Assembly (NCBI GenBank): GCA_025463125.1 | Contig: JAOAPX010000074.1 | Coordinates: forward strand, 1-64,000 | Reading direction: 5' to 3' | Source: Acidobacteriota bacterium | GTDB lineage: Bacteria > Acidobacteriota > Blastocatellia > Pyrinomonadales > Pyrinomonadaceae | DNA: 64,000 nucleotides | Part shown: piece by piece, positions 16,624 to 26,175 of the stretch | How positions within the stretch are numbered: the stretch's first letter is position 1 | Layout: each line of letters opens with the position of its first letter | Translations under genes and position numbers: made by a program | Notes under the pieces: model-generated | Database searches by the model: none | Told to the model about the DNA's origin: nothing | The model's input: the letters and a program-made list of their open reading frames with translations, nothing else

Positions 16624-18339
16624 ATGTGGAAAAGATACGCTTTCATCTTTGTGGTTTTTTCTTGTTCGATTTCGTTTGCTTTCGGGCAAAAAAACGAAAA
16701 AACCATTTCTCAATTGCCGGACGTCGAACCGTTTGTCATCAGCCGCGGCAAATCGTTCTCCGCCTCAAGCTCCGCTCAGCCGAAATCATTTAACACGCGC
16801 TCAAACCACGATTCAATCACCGAAGATTTTAAGCAAGCGATGGAAATCATCCGCGCCAATCACGTCAGCGGAAAAAAAGCTGATTACAATCGCCTAACGA
16901 AATCTTCTATTTCGGCGATGCTGCGAACGCTCGATCCGCATTCAAACTACTTCGACGCAAACGATTACGAAGAACTTTTAACCGATCAGAAAAGCGAATA
17001 CTCCGGCATCGGAGCGACAATCGTAAACTTTGAAAAAAACGGCGAAACCGATGTTTTTGTTGTTTCGACTTTCCCCGATTCGACAGCCAGCCGCGCGCAT
17101 TTAAGATTCGGCGATAAGATTTTAGCCGTCGACGGTGAAAAGGTTTCGGGAAAAGACTCGGCGACGGTGCGTGACAAAGTGCGCGGTCGGCTCGGTTCGA
17201 TTGTCCGCCTGACAATTGAACGCGCCGATACCGGCAAGATGGAAACGATTGAAATAAAAAGAAACCGTGTTCCGCAGCCGTCGCTTCCCGACGCTTATAT
17301 TCTTCGCCCCGGCGTCGGTTACATCGATCTCTCTCAAGGGTTTAACTACACGACGTCTGACGAGCTTGAAGCAGCCTTGAAAGAGCTGCGCGCTCGGGGA
17401 ATGAATTCCTTAGTGCTTGATCTGCGCGGCAATCCGGGCGGAATTTTGGATCAGGCAATCAAAGTCGCGGAGAAATTTCTTCCGGCTGAAAGCCTTATAG
17501 TTTCGCAGCGCGGGCGATACCGGTTGGACAGCCGCGTATGGACTTCGAGCAATCGTCACGCGGACAATCTCCCGCTTGTCGTTTTAGTTAACGACGGCAG
17601 CGCTTCGGCTTCGGAAATTGTTGCCGGAGCGCTTCAGGACCACGACCGCGCTCTTATAATCGGCGAAAAGACTTTCGGAAAAGGACTCGTACAAAGCATT
17701 GTCAATCTTCCATACGGTTCGGGTTTGACTTTAACGACGGCGCGTTATTTTACGCCTTCGGGACGCTCGATTCAGCGCGATTACCAACACGTCAACCTCT
17801 ACGATTATTTTAATCATAAAGCGAGTCTTTCGAGCGCGGATAAAAACAAAACAATTGCGACGACCGTTACCGGAAGGAAAGTTTTCGGCGGTGACGGAAT
17901 TATGCCCGATCAAACAATCAAAAAAGCCGAACTGAATCCGTTCCAAATCAAGCTGCTCGACCCGATTTTCTTTTTCGTGCGCGAAACCGTCAACGGCAGA
18001 ATTCGCGGCTTCGAAAACTATAAAGCGCAAAACACGCCGAATCTCTACGGTCAACGGATAAAGCCGGGCGACGCGGTTTTGACCAGAGAGCTTTTCAACG
18101 CATTCGCTTCGTATTTGGCGCAAAACCCCGAATGGAAACTTAAAACGCCGTATCTCGAAAAAGAAAAAGATTTTATCAGGCAGCGCCTTCGTTATTATTT
18201 AATAATGGCAACTTTCGGAAACGTTTCGGCAAATCAAGTTTTAATAGAAGAAGATCCGCAGGTGGCGAAAGCGGTAGAAGTGTTGCCGTCGGCGCGGCAA
18301 TTAGCCCAAACGGCAAGAAAATCCTCTCATAACAAATAA
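16624..18339 (+). CDS. S41 family C-terminal processing peptidase
   Basis: A 571-residue exported CtpA-type protease. A signal peptide covers residues 1-21 (cleavage after SFAFG). A PDZ domain lies at about 115-205 (YSGIGATIVN, AHLRFGDKILAVDGEKVSG). The S41 core has LDLRGNPGGILDQAI, NDGSASASEIVAGAL with the catalytic Ser (about 341), and GEKTFGKGLVQ with the Lys (about 366). The C-terminal 150 residues, including LYGQRIKPGD and a helical tail, exceed the minimal family length. It acts in the periplasm on C-termini of envelope proteins. It is divergent from the GAF gene with 238 bases between, in which no confident promoter was assigned. Confidence 0.95.
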   Translation: MWKRYAFIFVVFSCSISFAFGQKNEKTISQLPDVEPFVISRGKSFSASSSAQPKSFNTRSNHDSITEDFKQAMEIIRANHVSGKKADYNRLTKSSISAMLRTLDPHSNYFDANDYEELLTDQKSEYSGIGATIVNFEKNGETDVFVVSTFPDSTASRAHLRFGDKILAVDGEKVSGKDSATVRDKVRGRLGSIVRLTIERADTGKMETIEIKRNRVPQPSLPDAYILRPGVGYIDLSQGFNYTTSDELEAALKELRARGMNSLVLDLRGNPGGILDQAIKVAEKFLPAESLIVSQRGRYRLDSRVWTSSNRHADNLPLVVLVNDGSASASEIVAGALQDHDRALIIGEKTFGKGLVQSIVNLPYGSGLTLTTARYFTPSGRSIQRDYQHVNLYDYFNHKASLSSADKNKTIATTVTGRKVFGGDGIMPDQTIKKAELNPFQIKLLDPIFFFVRETVNGRIRGFENYKAQNTPNLYGQRIKPGDAVLTRELFNAFASYLAQNPEWKLKTPYLEKEKDFIRQRLRYYLIMATFGNVSANQVLIEEDPQVAKAVEVLPSARQLAQTARKSSHNK

Positions 18340-18344
18340 AAAAA

Positions 18345-18371
18345 ACTCGCTGAGTCGTATTCTCAACGAGT
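18345..18371. terminator. Hairpin after the S41 peptidase gene
   Basis: actcgctgag pairs with ctcaacgagt apart from one mismatch. There is no T-run on the plus strand; on the minus strand the stem is followed by eight or more T. It may end residual minus-strand read-through and protect the plus-strand 3' end. Confidence 0.55.
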
Positions 18372-18594
18372 ATAAAAGAAACAGGAGGAATCAGAAAGAC
18401 TTTAAGTCGAAACTAAAATGCTCGCAAAATCAAAAAGCTCGACTCACTGCCCGTTAATAATGATGCTCCGAAAACATCTTTTAGTTGCTTTGGCAAAAAA
18501 AACTCAATAATTTTTCAGGATCGAATTTTCGAACTTTCTTTGTAAAAAACCAAATTTCACATAAATTATTTTCAACACATTCCTTTTCAAAAAA

Positions 18595-18622
18595 AACTCG
18601 CCTAAATTTCTTTAGACGAGTT
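18595..18622 (-). terminator. Rho-independent terminator of the TonB-dependent receptor gene
   Basis: aactcg-c-ctaaa pairs with tttag-a-cgagtt around a 4-base loop, and on the minus strand the stem runs into a tract of T (complement of 18588-18596). It is 24 bases past the receptor stop codon. Confidence 0.8.
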
Positions 18623-18645
18623 TAAGAATTCCAAAGTTAAATCTT

Positions 18646-21600
18646 TTAGAAAAGGAATCTAAATCCAAATCGCACAGACCTAGGTGATTGGAAGGTGAAA
18701 GGCTTATTGTATCTTGCGTCCTGCCGGTCAGCTCGCTCATTAATAAAACCCAAAATGCGAGGCAAAAGCGTGCCGTTTTGATAACCGATGTTATATTCTC
18801 TGTTAGTTATTCCGAGAGCATTGCCGTAAGTTATACCTTGATTCATTGTAGTCCAGACGCTCGTTACCGTATCCTGATCGAAAAGGTTCAAAACATTGAC
18901 ATCGAAAGCCATTGTGAAACGATTATCTCTGCCGAATCTATAGCGATGAGTTGCAGACAGATCGGTCTGTGAAAAGACCGGACTCCGCCCTAAATCTCCT
19001 CGACCGTATAATATTTGCGGTGTTGTACCTGATGAACCGTAAATGGTGGTAGTCTGCAAAGTTCCGGAAGTCACGGTCTGGAAAGCGGATATTTCGGTTG
19101 AATTAGTTCGACTGCCTCTCCAATCAAAGATATAAGCTCCGTAGATATTAAAGACGTGCGGTCTATCGGTTGGGAGCCGACCGTTATCCGGTTCGCCTTT
19201 AGCAGTAAAGCCAACCAGCGGCAGATCAAAGGCACGAGAGGTATTCGGTGCAAGCCTTCCGCCCGTTAAATGCGGCTCGTCTGAGCTAACCAGCCCAGAA
19301 TAGTTTCCATATAAACGGCTGTATGTGTAGTTTGCGTTAAAATACCAGTTATTTGAGAGTCTCTTTTCAAGTACAAATTCCAAGCCGTCATAGCGGCGTT
19401 GAACATCTGCAACTTTCGGATATTCTTCTTGCTGCAGTAGTTCAAGGATCAATCCTCTTCCCGGATTTCCAATAATAGAAGCAACCCGCCCGGTCGTAGT
19501 AGGAGTTCTGTCAATTATTTGCACATCTTCAATAGTCTCATCGAGATTTTTGAGAGTGTAACGAACGCGGAATAGATAATTTTGGCTTAACTCACGCTCT
19601 AAGCCAATTGTAAACTCAGTCTGTTGAAACGGATTAGCATTAGGATCCACTGCCCCGTTGCCGGCAAACGGAGAAGATGCCGGTCCGTTCGAACTTATAA
19701 ATAAATTTTGTTGGCAACGACTGAGCGCGCCCGAAGCAATAAAGCCAGTGGTCGGACAAGGGCTGGGTCCTGTAAAACCATTGACAATTGTATTTATGTT
19801 GAATTTACCGATTGTATCACCGGGAAATACTTCGAAATAATCTCTAAGATTTATAGTCCCGCCGAACAAGCCACGCGGCAAGGAAAATTTCACCCGGTCG
19901 AAAAACCTTCCGTAACTTCCAAAGAGTTTTGTTTTGCCGTCACCAAAAACATCGAGAGCAAATCCAAGGCGAGGCGCAATCTTATCCCGCCAGTCGAAGT
20001 TTAAACTGCTCGGAAATTCGTTAAATGAAGGCAGATTCTCCTTCTCGGTCCGAACACCGAGATTTAACGTTAAACGCTGAGAAGGCTGATATTTATCTTG
20101 TATAAAAACACCTTGGCTTAAACTGATTCCTCGCCCGAAAGTGCCGGTACGCGAAAAAATACCAAATCCGATAGCGCCCGGGGTCTTCGTGATTCCAATT
20201 GAAGTTAAATCGCTGCTGAAATTAAAACTTATCGATCCAATGGCATTATTACCTTGCTGTACATCATTTAAAGTTTCATATCTCTGATAGCCACCCTTCA
20301 ATTCATGCCGTCCGCCGGCATTAAAGATATATGTGCCGGAAAAGTCATAGGTTTCTCGAATTGAAATGTCTCTTGTCGTAATGGAATTTCCGCCGGTATT
20401 TACGCATCCAAAACCGGCAGGTTGCCCTGAACCGCAAGTCAAACCAATTTGTACCGGGACAAAATAGTTACCTAATTTTTCGTTCAAATACCCACGGTTG
20501 TAACGTCCTTCAACCACAATGTTATTGCTTGGCGTATATACACCAGCAAAAGTAACTAAATTTGAAGTTTGGCGTCCACCCTGAAGAGAGGCATATTGGT
20601 TTCCCCTCAAAGTGCCGATATTACCACCATAATTATTGATTGGCAGTCCGGTGCCGAAATTAATCGTATCCGGAATAGCCCCTTGTTGAACAACGGGGTT
20701 CCAGAGGAACGTGCCTGTCAATCTCAGATTATTAAACGGATTTGCATCGAGCCTGGCAAAAGCATATTCATATTTTGTAGTTCTGCTGTATTGTTCCGTG
20801 GTAATCAAGGTTCTTGTTGCGGCAGGAGCATTAGTAAAATATGGGGCTTCAACATTAGTATTGAAAACCTGAGGTGAGTAACTAGTGAAGAACCAAAGGC
20901 GGTCTTTGATAATCGGACCGCTGAGATTAGCAGTGTAATAAACATCAGCCCCGCCTGTTTTAGGTGGAGTGATAAACTCGACAGTTTGGACAAAAGGGTT
21001 GGTCGTACTTCCAAATGTACCGGACGTAAACCGGCGAAGATCAGGGCGCGGATTGCCCCTAAATTTTGGTGGTTCGAACTGGATGCCAAACTCTCCGTGT
21101 ATATCATTGTTGCCGCCTCGCGTCGCAACGCTTATCACGCCTCCCGTAGCGCCGCCGTATTGTGCCTCAAAACCGCTCGACTTTACCTGTATCTCTTGTA
21201 CTAACTGTGTGGGAATGTTGTAGGTTTCATTCAGCGTTCCTGTACGGTAATTTGTTACTTCCTGACCATCAATGACAAAAACGTTTTCGCCGCCGGAAGC
21301 GCCATCTACCGAGAAACCGCCGGAACGGCTTTCAGGGCGCGTTCCGGGAACTGTCCTTAACACGCTTGAAAAACCGGTACCCTTTGGAATTAACTCGATT
21401 TTTTGAGCGTTGATGGTTGTTTGAATTGAAGTGTTGGTCGTGTCAATAGGAGGCGCCTCCGAGACATTAACATCTACGGTATTTACTGTCGTACCCGGGT
21501 TAACTGTTACATCTAACTGAGTATTTCTCCCAATAGCAACAGTTATATTTTCATATCTTGCTTCTCCGAATCCGCTCGATGCGTCTGTAACTAATACGTA

Positions 21601-21870
21601 TGTTCCGGGCGGAACTTGTAAAAGGCGGAAAAAGCCCTCTTCATTCGTTGTCAATGTGCGTCTGAACCCCGACCCCGCGCCGGTCGTGGTCGTTCCGCTT
21701 GCAGCGATATTCGCGCTCGTTACGGTTACGGTTACATTAGGGACGACCGCGCCTGCCGGATCCTTTACAGTTCCTTCTATTCCGCCTGTCGTTTCTTGTC
21801 CGAAATTTGTTGCAGCCAAACAAAAAACAAACAGCAGAATTAGTTTTAAATATATTAAACTCTTTTTCAT
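18646..21870 (-). CDS. TonB-dependent receptor with carboxypeptidase-regulatory-like domain
   Basis: A 1,074-residue outer-membrane receptor of the acidobacterial Oar-like type. A signal peptide covers residues 1-24 (KSLIYLKLILLFVFCLAAT region). Residues about 28-125 form a carboxypeptidase-regulatory-like fold (GGIEGTVKDPAGAVVPNVTV, then EEGFFRLLQVPPGTYVL). A plug domain follows (about 140-250, with FVIDGQEVTNYRTG and GGVISVATRGGNN), then a beta-barrel ending in the aromatic SVRFGFRFLF. A good AAGGAG site precedes ATG 21870. The gene has a long AT-rich upstream region and its own terminator, so it is probably transcribed alone. Its codon use looks less GC-rich at third positions than its neighbours (by eye). 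Substrate unknown. Confidence 0.93.
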   Translation of the reverse strand: MKKSLIYLKLILLFVFCLAATNFGQETTGGIEGTVKDPAGAVVPNVTVTVTSANIAASGTTTTGAGSGFRRTLTTNEEGFFRLLQVPPGTYVLVTDASSGFGEARYENITVAIGRNTQLDVTVNPGTTVNTVDVNVSEAPPIDTTNTSIQTTINAQKIELIPKGTGFSSVLRTVPGTRPESRSGGFSVDGASGGENVFVIDGQEVTNYRTGTLNETYNIPTQLVQEIQVKSSGFEAQYGGATGGVISVATRGGNNDIHGEFGIQFEPPKFRGNPRPDLRRFTSGTFGSTTNPFVQTVEFITPPKTGGADVYYTANLSGPIIKDRLWFFTSYSPQVFNTNVEAPYFTNAPAATRTLITTEQYSRTTKYEYAFARLDANPFNNLRLTGTFLWNPVVQQGAIPDTINFGTGLPINNYGGNIGTLRGNQYASLQGGRQTSNLVTFAGVYTPSNNIVVEGRYNRGYLNEKLGNYFVPVQIGLTCGSGQPAGFGCVNTGGNSITTRDISIRETYDFSGTYIFNAGGRHELKGGYQRYETLNDVQQGNNAIGSISFNFSSDLTSIGITKTPGAIGFGIFSRTGTFGRGISLSQGVFIQDKYQPSQRLTLNLGVRTEKENLPSFNEFPSSLNFDWRDKIAPRLGFALDVFGDGKTKLFGSYGRFFDRVKFSLPRGLFGGTINLRDYFEVFPGDTIGKFNINTIVNGFTGPSPCPTTGFIASGALSRCQQNLFISSNGPASSPFAGNGAVDPNANPFQQTEFTIGLERELSQNYLFRVRYTLKNLDETIEDVQIIDRTPTTTGRVASIIGNPGRGLILELLQQEEYPKVADVQRRYDGLEFVLEKRLSNNWYFNANYTYSRLYGNYSGLVSSDEPHLTGGRLAPNTSRAFDLPLVGFTAKGEPDNGRLPTDRPHVFNIYGAYIFDWRGSRTNSTEISAFQTVTSGTLQTTTIYGSSGTTPQILYGRGDLGRSPVFSQTDLSATHRYRFGRDNRFTMAFDVNVLNLFDQDTVTSVWTTMNQGITYGNALGITNREYNIGYQNGTLLPRILGFINERADRQDARYNKPFTFQSPRSVRFGFRFLF

Positions 21871-22661
21871 CTCTCGCTCCTTTGATAGGTTAATGTGTAC
21901 ATATCCGGTTAATTTGTAGTTAAATCCGGGACTGGAATTTCATTTTTCAATCTGCAGTTGTTTAAAATTTCGCAAACGTTAAAGTCGGGATAGAACTCGC
22001 CCGAATTCTATTTGTATTTCAAACGACTGTTTTACAACTAAATAGTATTTTTATTAATTTCCGAGCGCCCGAGTAATACAAGTGAAGTGTCGATTACTAT
22101 TTCAGGCGTTTAACGCGAATTTAATTAGTTTTAGATAAAGCGAAAAACTATTTTTAATCTGAATTTATTTAAATCCTTTTTATTAGAATTGATATTTACT
22201 TTAATTGATTTACGAAACACTTTTGAAAGTTTTCCTAGTTATATATAAATATCTTTAATTTTTATATAGAGTTGAATAACTGCTCTCATCCAGATGATTT
22301 ATGAGAAAAATCTGCAAGCTCTCAATTTAATATTCTTTAATATTCTGTTTTGCTTCCGGATTATTTTTCGGATTGCCGCCCTCATTTATTCGACAGCTTT
22401 TTTGACATTAATTTTCCGTATCATTTTACGGGGACGCGTTTTATGGTTTTATACCCGGCAATCTTTAGAAACAATAAAATTTTTCGAACGGCATTGAAAC
22501 GATTTTTTACGTGTCTTAAGAGTTGAAGGTTTTCATTTTATAAAGAAAATTGATTACAGAATTGATTTGAACAAAAATTATTGATGTAAGATAACACAAT
22601 TTTTTATAAAAGTGTACAAAAATTTAGGTGAATTTTTGTACATAATCTATATTTTGAGAAA
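21871..22661. other. 791-base AT-rich intergenic region
   Basis: It separates the TonB-dependent receptor gene from the Ycf48-like gene, both on the minus strand. It is strongly AT-rich compared with the genes around it. The single 67-codon ORF inside (22294-22497, plus) has no ribosome-binding site and an unconvincing composition. A hairpin at 22613-22642 is described separately. The receptor promoter should lie here, but no clear hexamer pair was found. Confidence 0.6.
22613..22642 (-). terminator. Hairpin downstream of the Ycf48-like gene
   Basis: tgtacaaaaatt (22613-22624) and aatttttgtaca (22631-22642) form a perfect 12-base-pair, AT-rich stem with a 6-base loop, 20 bases past the stop. 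On the minus strand an AT-rich tail follows. It may be a weak terminator or a palindromic protein-binding site. Confidence 0.55.
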
Positions 22662-23630
22662 TCATCTTTCGTAGGTAAGAATAATGCCGCCGGCGCCGAC
22701 CGACCAGCCGAACTTTTTGACCATAAAAAGCCCGTATAAATTTTGCATCGTGTTGCTTTCCTGCCTGATCCAGCTTCTGCCGCGATCTCCCGAACGCAGA
22801 ATCGTACCGCCGTAGCCGACGATCCATCCGTTTTTATCATCTGTGAAATTTACGCGCATAAAGGTGTTGGGAAATTCGGTTTTTACCAGCTGCCAGGCGG
22901 CGCCGCCGTTTTCCGTTCGCAGAATCGTGCCTTTTCCGCCGACGGCGTAGCCTTCCGAGTCGTCACGAAAATCTACATTGTACAAATCTCTGTTCGTGCC
23001 TGATTTTTGCATCTGAAAACTGTTTCCGCCGTTATCTGAAAATAAGATCACTCCGCCGTTGCCGACGATCCAACAGCGCGAGCTGCCGGCGAAATCAAGA
23101 TGATAAAGCTCGGCTTTTGTCGGAACATTGATGCGCCGCCAGTTTTCGCCCCCGTCGTCGGTGCGCATAACGAGCGAATCGACGACTTCTTCTTTGCGGT
23201 TGAGAAGCGACCCGACAATTATTCCGCGTTTTTTATCGGCAAAGCGAATGCTCAAAAACTCGGGCGAGACGTTTTTAAAGTCAGCGGGATTATAAATTTG
23301 AGTTTCCTGCCAGGTTTGTCCGCCGTTGCGCGTTATGAACATTTTTTTCCCGGCAACAAGGTACCCGTTATCGTCATTTCGAAAGTAGATCTCGTTAATG
23401 CTTTCTTTTGTCGCGAGTTCTTGTTTTATCCAGCTTTTGCCGCCGTCGATGGTAAAGGCGAGATAACCGTTATCGCCCGCGACCCAGCCCTTTTCGCTCG
23501 AGGTAAAAAAGACGGCGACCAGATCACCGCTTCCGTTTGCGCGATTGACGGTCCAGCCCTGCGCATTTGTGTATTGAATTTGCAGAAAAAAACAAAGCAA
23601 TAAAAAAAGTAATTTCTTGTGAAACGACAT
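22662..23630 (-). CDS. Secreted Ycf48-like/BNR-repeat beta-propeller protein
   Basis: A 322-residue exported protein: signal peptide at residues 1-24 (cleavage after YTNAQ), then about six repeats of the form GW-VG-x-G-x-I/L-x-x-T-x-DGG-x-x-W, for example KGWVAGDNGYLAFTIDGG, KNGWIVGYGGTILRSGDRG and GWSVGAGGIILTYER. This is the fold of the photosystem II assembly factor Ycf48 and of BNR/sialidase-type propellers. In non-photosynthetic bacteria such proteins are envelope-associated with unknown roles. Neighbouring genes also code for secreted proteins. There is no catalytic motif to support a sialidase. Confidence 0.85.
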   Translation of the reverse strand: MSFHKKLLFLLLCFFLQIQYTNAQGWTVNRANGSGDLVAVFFTSSEKGWVAGDNGYLAFTIDGGKSWIKQELATKESINEIYFRNDDNGYLVAGKKMFITRNGGQTWQETQIYNPADFKNVSPEFLSIRFADKKRGIIVGSLLNRKEEVVDSLVMRTDDGGENWRRINVPTKAELYHLDFAGSSRCWIVGNGGVILFSDNGGNSFQMQKSGTNRDLYNVDFRDDSEGYAVGGKGTILRTENGGAAWQLVKTEFPNTFMRVNFTDDKNGWIVGYGGTILRSGDRGRSWIRQESNTMQNLYGLFMVKKFGWSVGAGGIILTYER

Positions 23631-23782
23631 TTATAAAACTCCCGATTCAAAATAATTGTAAAAGGTGATTTCGGCAAAACTTTTGATAACTTTATCTTAC
23701 GATGATTATCACCTTTAGCCAAATATCACCTTTTGAAGACGAAAGTGAAAATTCCTTCTTTACTCGAATTTACTCGCGCCTT

Positions 23783-26023
23783 TTACTTTATTACTTTATA
23801 AATTTTCCCGTCGAAAACGACGATCACCTGCTCGCCGACGGCGAAAAACCTGGCTAAATCTTTTTCTTTACCGATAGCCTCGAAATATTCGTTTTCGGCG
23901 AACCGCAGTTTGACTTCGGGCAATTTCAATTCCTCTCTATATTCCGAATCCGTCCACACGCCGTTTTCCAGATAAAAGGTTTTCGCACCGATTTTTTTTA
24001 TTGTTCCGGATACGAGGCTTTTATCAACCGCCGCGCCAACGGTTACGGCTTTTTGTTTTTCCATCGCGTCCATGCTGGCTCGGACGGCATCCTGCCCTGT
24101 TGAAGACATCGATTTCGCGGAATTTCTTAACGAAGTTACAGCCTCTCTGCGCGAAGGCGCGAGCGCGCTGATATTATTTTTAACCGCGGCGGCATTTCCT
24201 TCAATCGCAAGGAAAGAGGTGTAAGGCGTGACGATGCCGTAACGAGTTCCAAGATCGACGATTTCGTCGCGCAATTCCTTGTTTTCGCCGTTCGAGCGAA
24301 TCTGTTCGACGAGCCAGCCGACGCGGCGCGTCGCCCAAAGCCTCGGCAGAAAATCGTTTTTGTCAGCCCGCAAAGGAAATTCATTATTCGGGTAAGCGTA
24401 AACCCTGGTTTGACTGCCGGTTTTTCCGCGAAGCTGAAGCCGAATTTTTGCGAGGTCGCTCTGATTTTTGTAGCGTCCGATGACGACGAGCTGGGAACCT
24501 TTAAATATATCGGTCGGTTTGCGCGGGTAAAGTAAATCGGTTTGCGCTCCGCCGAAATCAATTTCTAAATCTGTTAAAACCGGTGAATTAACTTTTGTAA
24601 AAAAGTTCGAAACTTTTACTTCCAGATTTTCTTTCGGCTCGATGTATTCAGCCGCCCCGGAATTTTCTGCGGCGAGACGGTCGAGCAGCCGCGTGTTCAC
24701 ATCGTAGCCGACGCCGAAAGTAAACATCCTTAATCCCTCGATTTTTGCTTCTTTCGCGTTTAGCAGAATTTTCTCAACGTTCGACTCGCCGACAGTCGGC
24801 AATCCGTCAGTCATAAACACGATCATTTTCGGTCTGTCCGACGAAACGATTTGGCGCATTGCCGCTCGAACGGCATCGTTTATATTCGTGCCGCCGCTTG
24901 GCGCTAGTTTTTTGACAAATTCTTCTCCGCGTTTTTTACCTTCCGCGTTTGCGTAAATCAATTTGTTTTCTAAAAGATGCTCTTCGCCCGAGAAATTTAT
25001 GACATTAAACCGGTCGCCTTCGCGCAATCCGCGAATTCCGAACAGAAGCGCCGAGCGCGCTTTATCCATTTTTCCTTCGTCAGCCATCGACCCCGATGTG
25101 TCTATAACGAAAACTATATCTTTATTTACAAGCTCGCTTTCGGTCACGTTGTCTTTCGGCGAAAGCATCAAAAGAAAATAACCGTCTTTTCCGGGCTCTC
25201 TGTAAGTCAAAAGCGACATTCCGAAATCGTTGCTCGATAACCCGTAAAAAAGCTGAAAATCATTGTCGCTGGAATTCGTTTCAAACGAAACGATCGCGCC
25301 GGTCTCGCTTTTATTGCTGACGTCTATCGAGTGCGTCGGCGAATAAATATTTCGCAAAGCTTCTTTCCCGACGATTTCTATTTTTCCCGAAACCGTACCG
25401 AATTTCTGCGCCGGAAAATTCGGACGTGCGTTTTCCGCGGCGCCGCCGCGCGCCCACAAATTTCTGCCCGTGCCGAGCGGGTAACGATACGCGACGGTTC
25501 CCGACTCGGCTTTTAAGATTTGCGAGAAAACAAGCTCCAGTTTTTTATCGGAATCGGGCGGAATCGGAAAAATCGACGCTTGAAACAAATCTTTACCGGC
25601 GTATTCGAGAAGTCCCGGGTCGCGCTGCCGTCGAACGATATCGTCGTAAATTCGCCGCGCTTCTTCGCGCGAGCGCGCTTCGCCGACTAATTTCCTGCCG
25701 TTTTCCCAGACGGCAAACTCGACGATTGCTGCCGTTTCGGGGATCGGGAAAAAATACGTGCCTTCGAGCGTGTGCGGCGTATCGTTTCGAAAAACCTGTT
25801 CGACACGCGTCGTCGCGACTTGCCCGTCGATGCGCGTGTCGATTTTTATGGATTTAACCGGAAGAACATTCGGAAGCGGAAGCGGGCGCGGGCGCGGAAT
25901 GGGGCGGCACGGTCGTATTTCGCAGACGATCGGAATAATTACGCCCTGCGCGTTTGCGGAAACGGCTAAAAACAGTGACGCGTAGATCAGACAAAAGACG
26001 CTTGCAAAGATTTTCAGTTTCAT
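23783..26023 (-). CDS. Secreted VIT and VWA domain protein
   Basis: A 746-residue inter-alpha-trypsin-inhibitor-like protein. The start was placed at ATG 26023, which has an AAGGAG site 6 bases upstream and begins a signal peptide (KLKIFASVFCLIYASLFLAVSANA); the frame stays open 31 codons upstream without such features. A Pro-rich stretch follows, then a VIT domain (about residues 45-170, with TRVEQVFRNDTPHTLEGTYFFPIPETA in pieces), then a VWA domain with the MIDAS motif DTSGSM (about 310) and TDGLPT (about 400). The C-terminal 150 residues are unassigned. VIT/VWA proteins bind metal and matrix or partner proteins at the cell surface. Confidence 0.92.
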   Translation of the reverse strand: MKLKIFASVFCLIYASLFLAVSANAQGVIIPIVCEIRPCRPIPRPRPLPLPNVLPVKSIKIDTRIDGQVATTRVEQVFRNDTPHTLEGTYFFPIPETAAIVEFAVWENGRKLVGEARSREEARRIYDDIVRRQRDPGLLEYAGKDLFQASIFPIPPDSDKKLELVFSQILKAESGTVAYRYPLGTGRNLWARGGAAENARPNFPAQKFGTVSGKIEIVGKEALRNIYSPTHSIDVSNKSETGAIVSFETNSSDNDFQLFYGLSSNDFGMSLLTYREPGKDGYFLLMLSPKDNVTESELVNKDIVFVIDTSGSMADEGKMDKARSALLFGIRGLREGDRFNVINFSGEEHLLENKLIYANAEGKKRGEEFVKKLAPSGGTNINDAVRAAMRQIVSSDRPKMIVFMTDGLPTVGESNVEKILLNAKEAKIEGLRMFTFGVGYDVNTRLLDRLAAENSGAAEYIEPKENLEVKVSNFFTKVNSPVLTDLEIDFGGAQTDLLYPRKPTDIFKGSQLVVIGRYKNQSDLAKIRLQLRGKTGSQTRVYAYPNNEFPLRADKNDFLPRLWATRRVGWLVEQIRSNGENKELRDEIVDLGTRYGIVTPYTSFLAIEGNAAAVKNNISALAPSRREAVTSLRNSAKSMSSTGQDAVRASMDAMEKQKAVTVGAAVDKSLVSGTIKKIGAKTFYLENGVWTDSEYREELKLPEVKLRFAENEYFEAIGKEKDLARFFAVGEQVIVVFDGKIYKVIK

Positions 26024-26175
26024 ATATTTCTCCTTGTAGGAATTAAAAAACGGGCGATCAAACCGCGTTTTTTTTCGGCGTAAATAATGAACGGGCGCGA
26101 TCCGCACGCCTTGCATTTATTTTTTAACTTTCGCGTACACAATAATTAATCGCTTCTTTTTAATCGTTTTTTTAA

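Larger units (their letters stand above)
18340..18645. other. Intergenic region with two hairpins
   Basis: This 306-base gap between convergent genes holds two related hairpins (18345-18371 and 18595-18622, both with an ACTCG/CGAGT base). The roughly 220 bases between them are A-rich, and no coding or RNA gene was recognised. Confidence 0.6.

Noticed and set aside
16467-16706. 79-codon minus-strand ORF upstream of the S41 peptidase
   Set aside because: Overlaps the signal peptide of the plus-strand gene and has no domain or ribosome-binding site.
22294-22497. 67-codon ORF in the AT-rich gap
   Set aside because: No ribosome-binding site, low-complexity hydrophobic translation typical of AT-rich noise, and no supporting context.
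22662-23630. Sialidase or glycosidase function for the Ycf48-like protein
   Set aside because: BNR-like repeats are present but the catalytic Arg triad and Asp/Tyr/Glu of sialidases are not seen.
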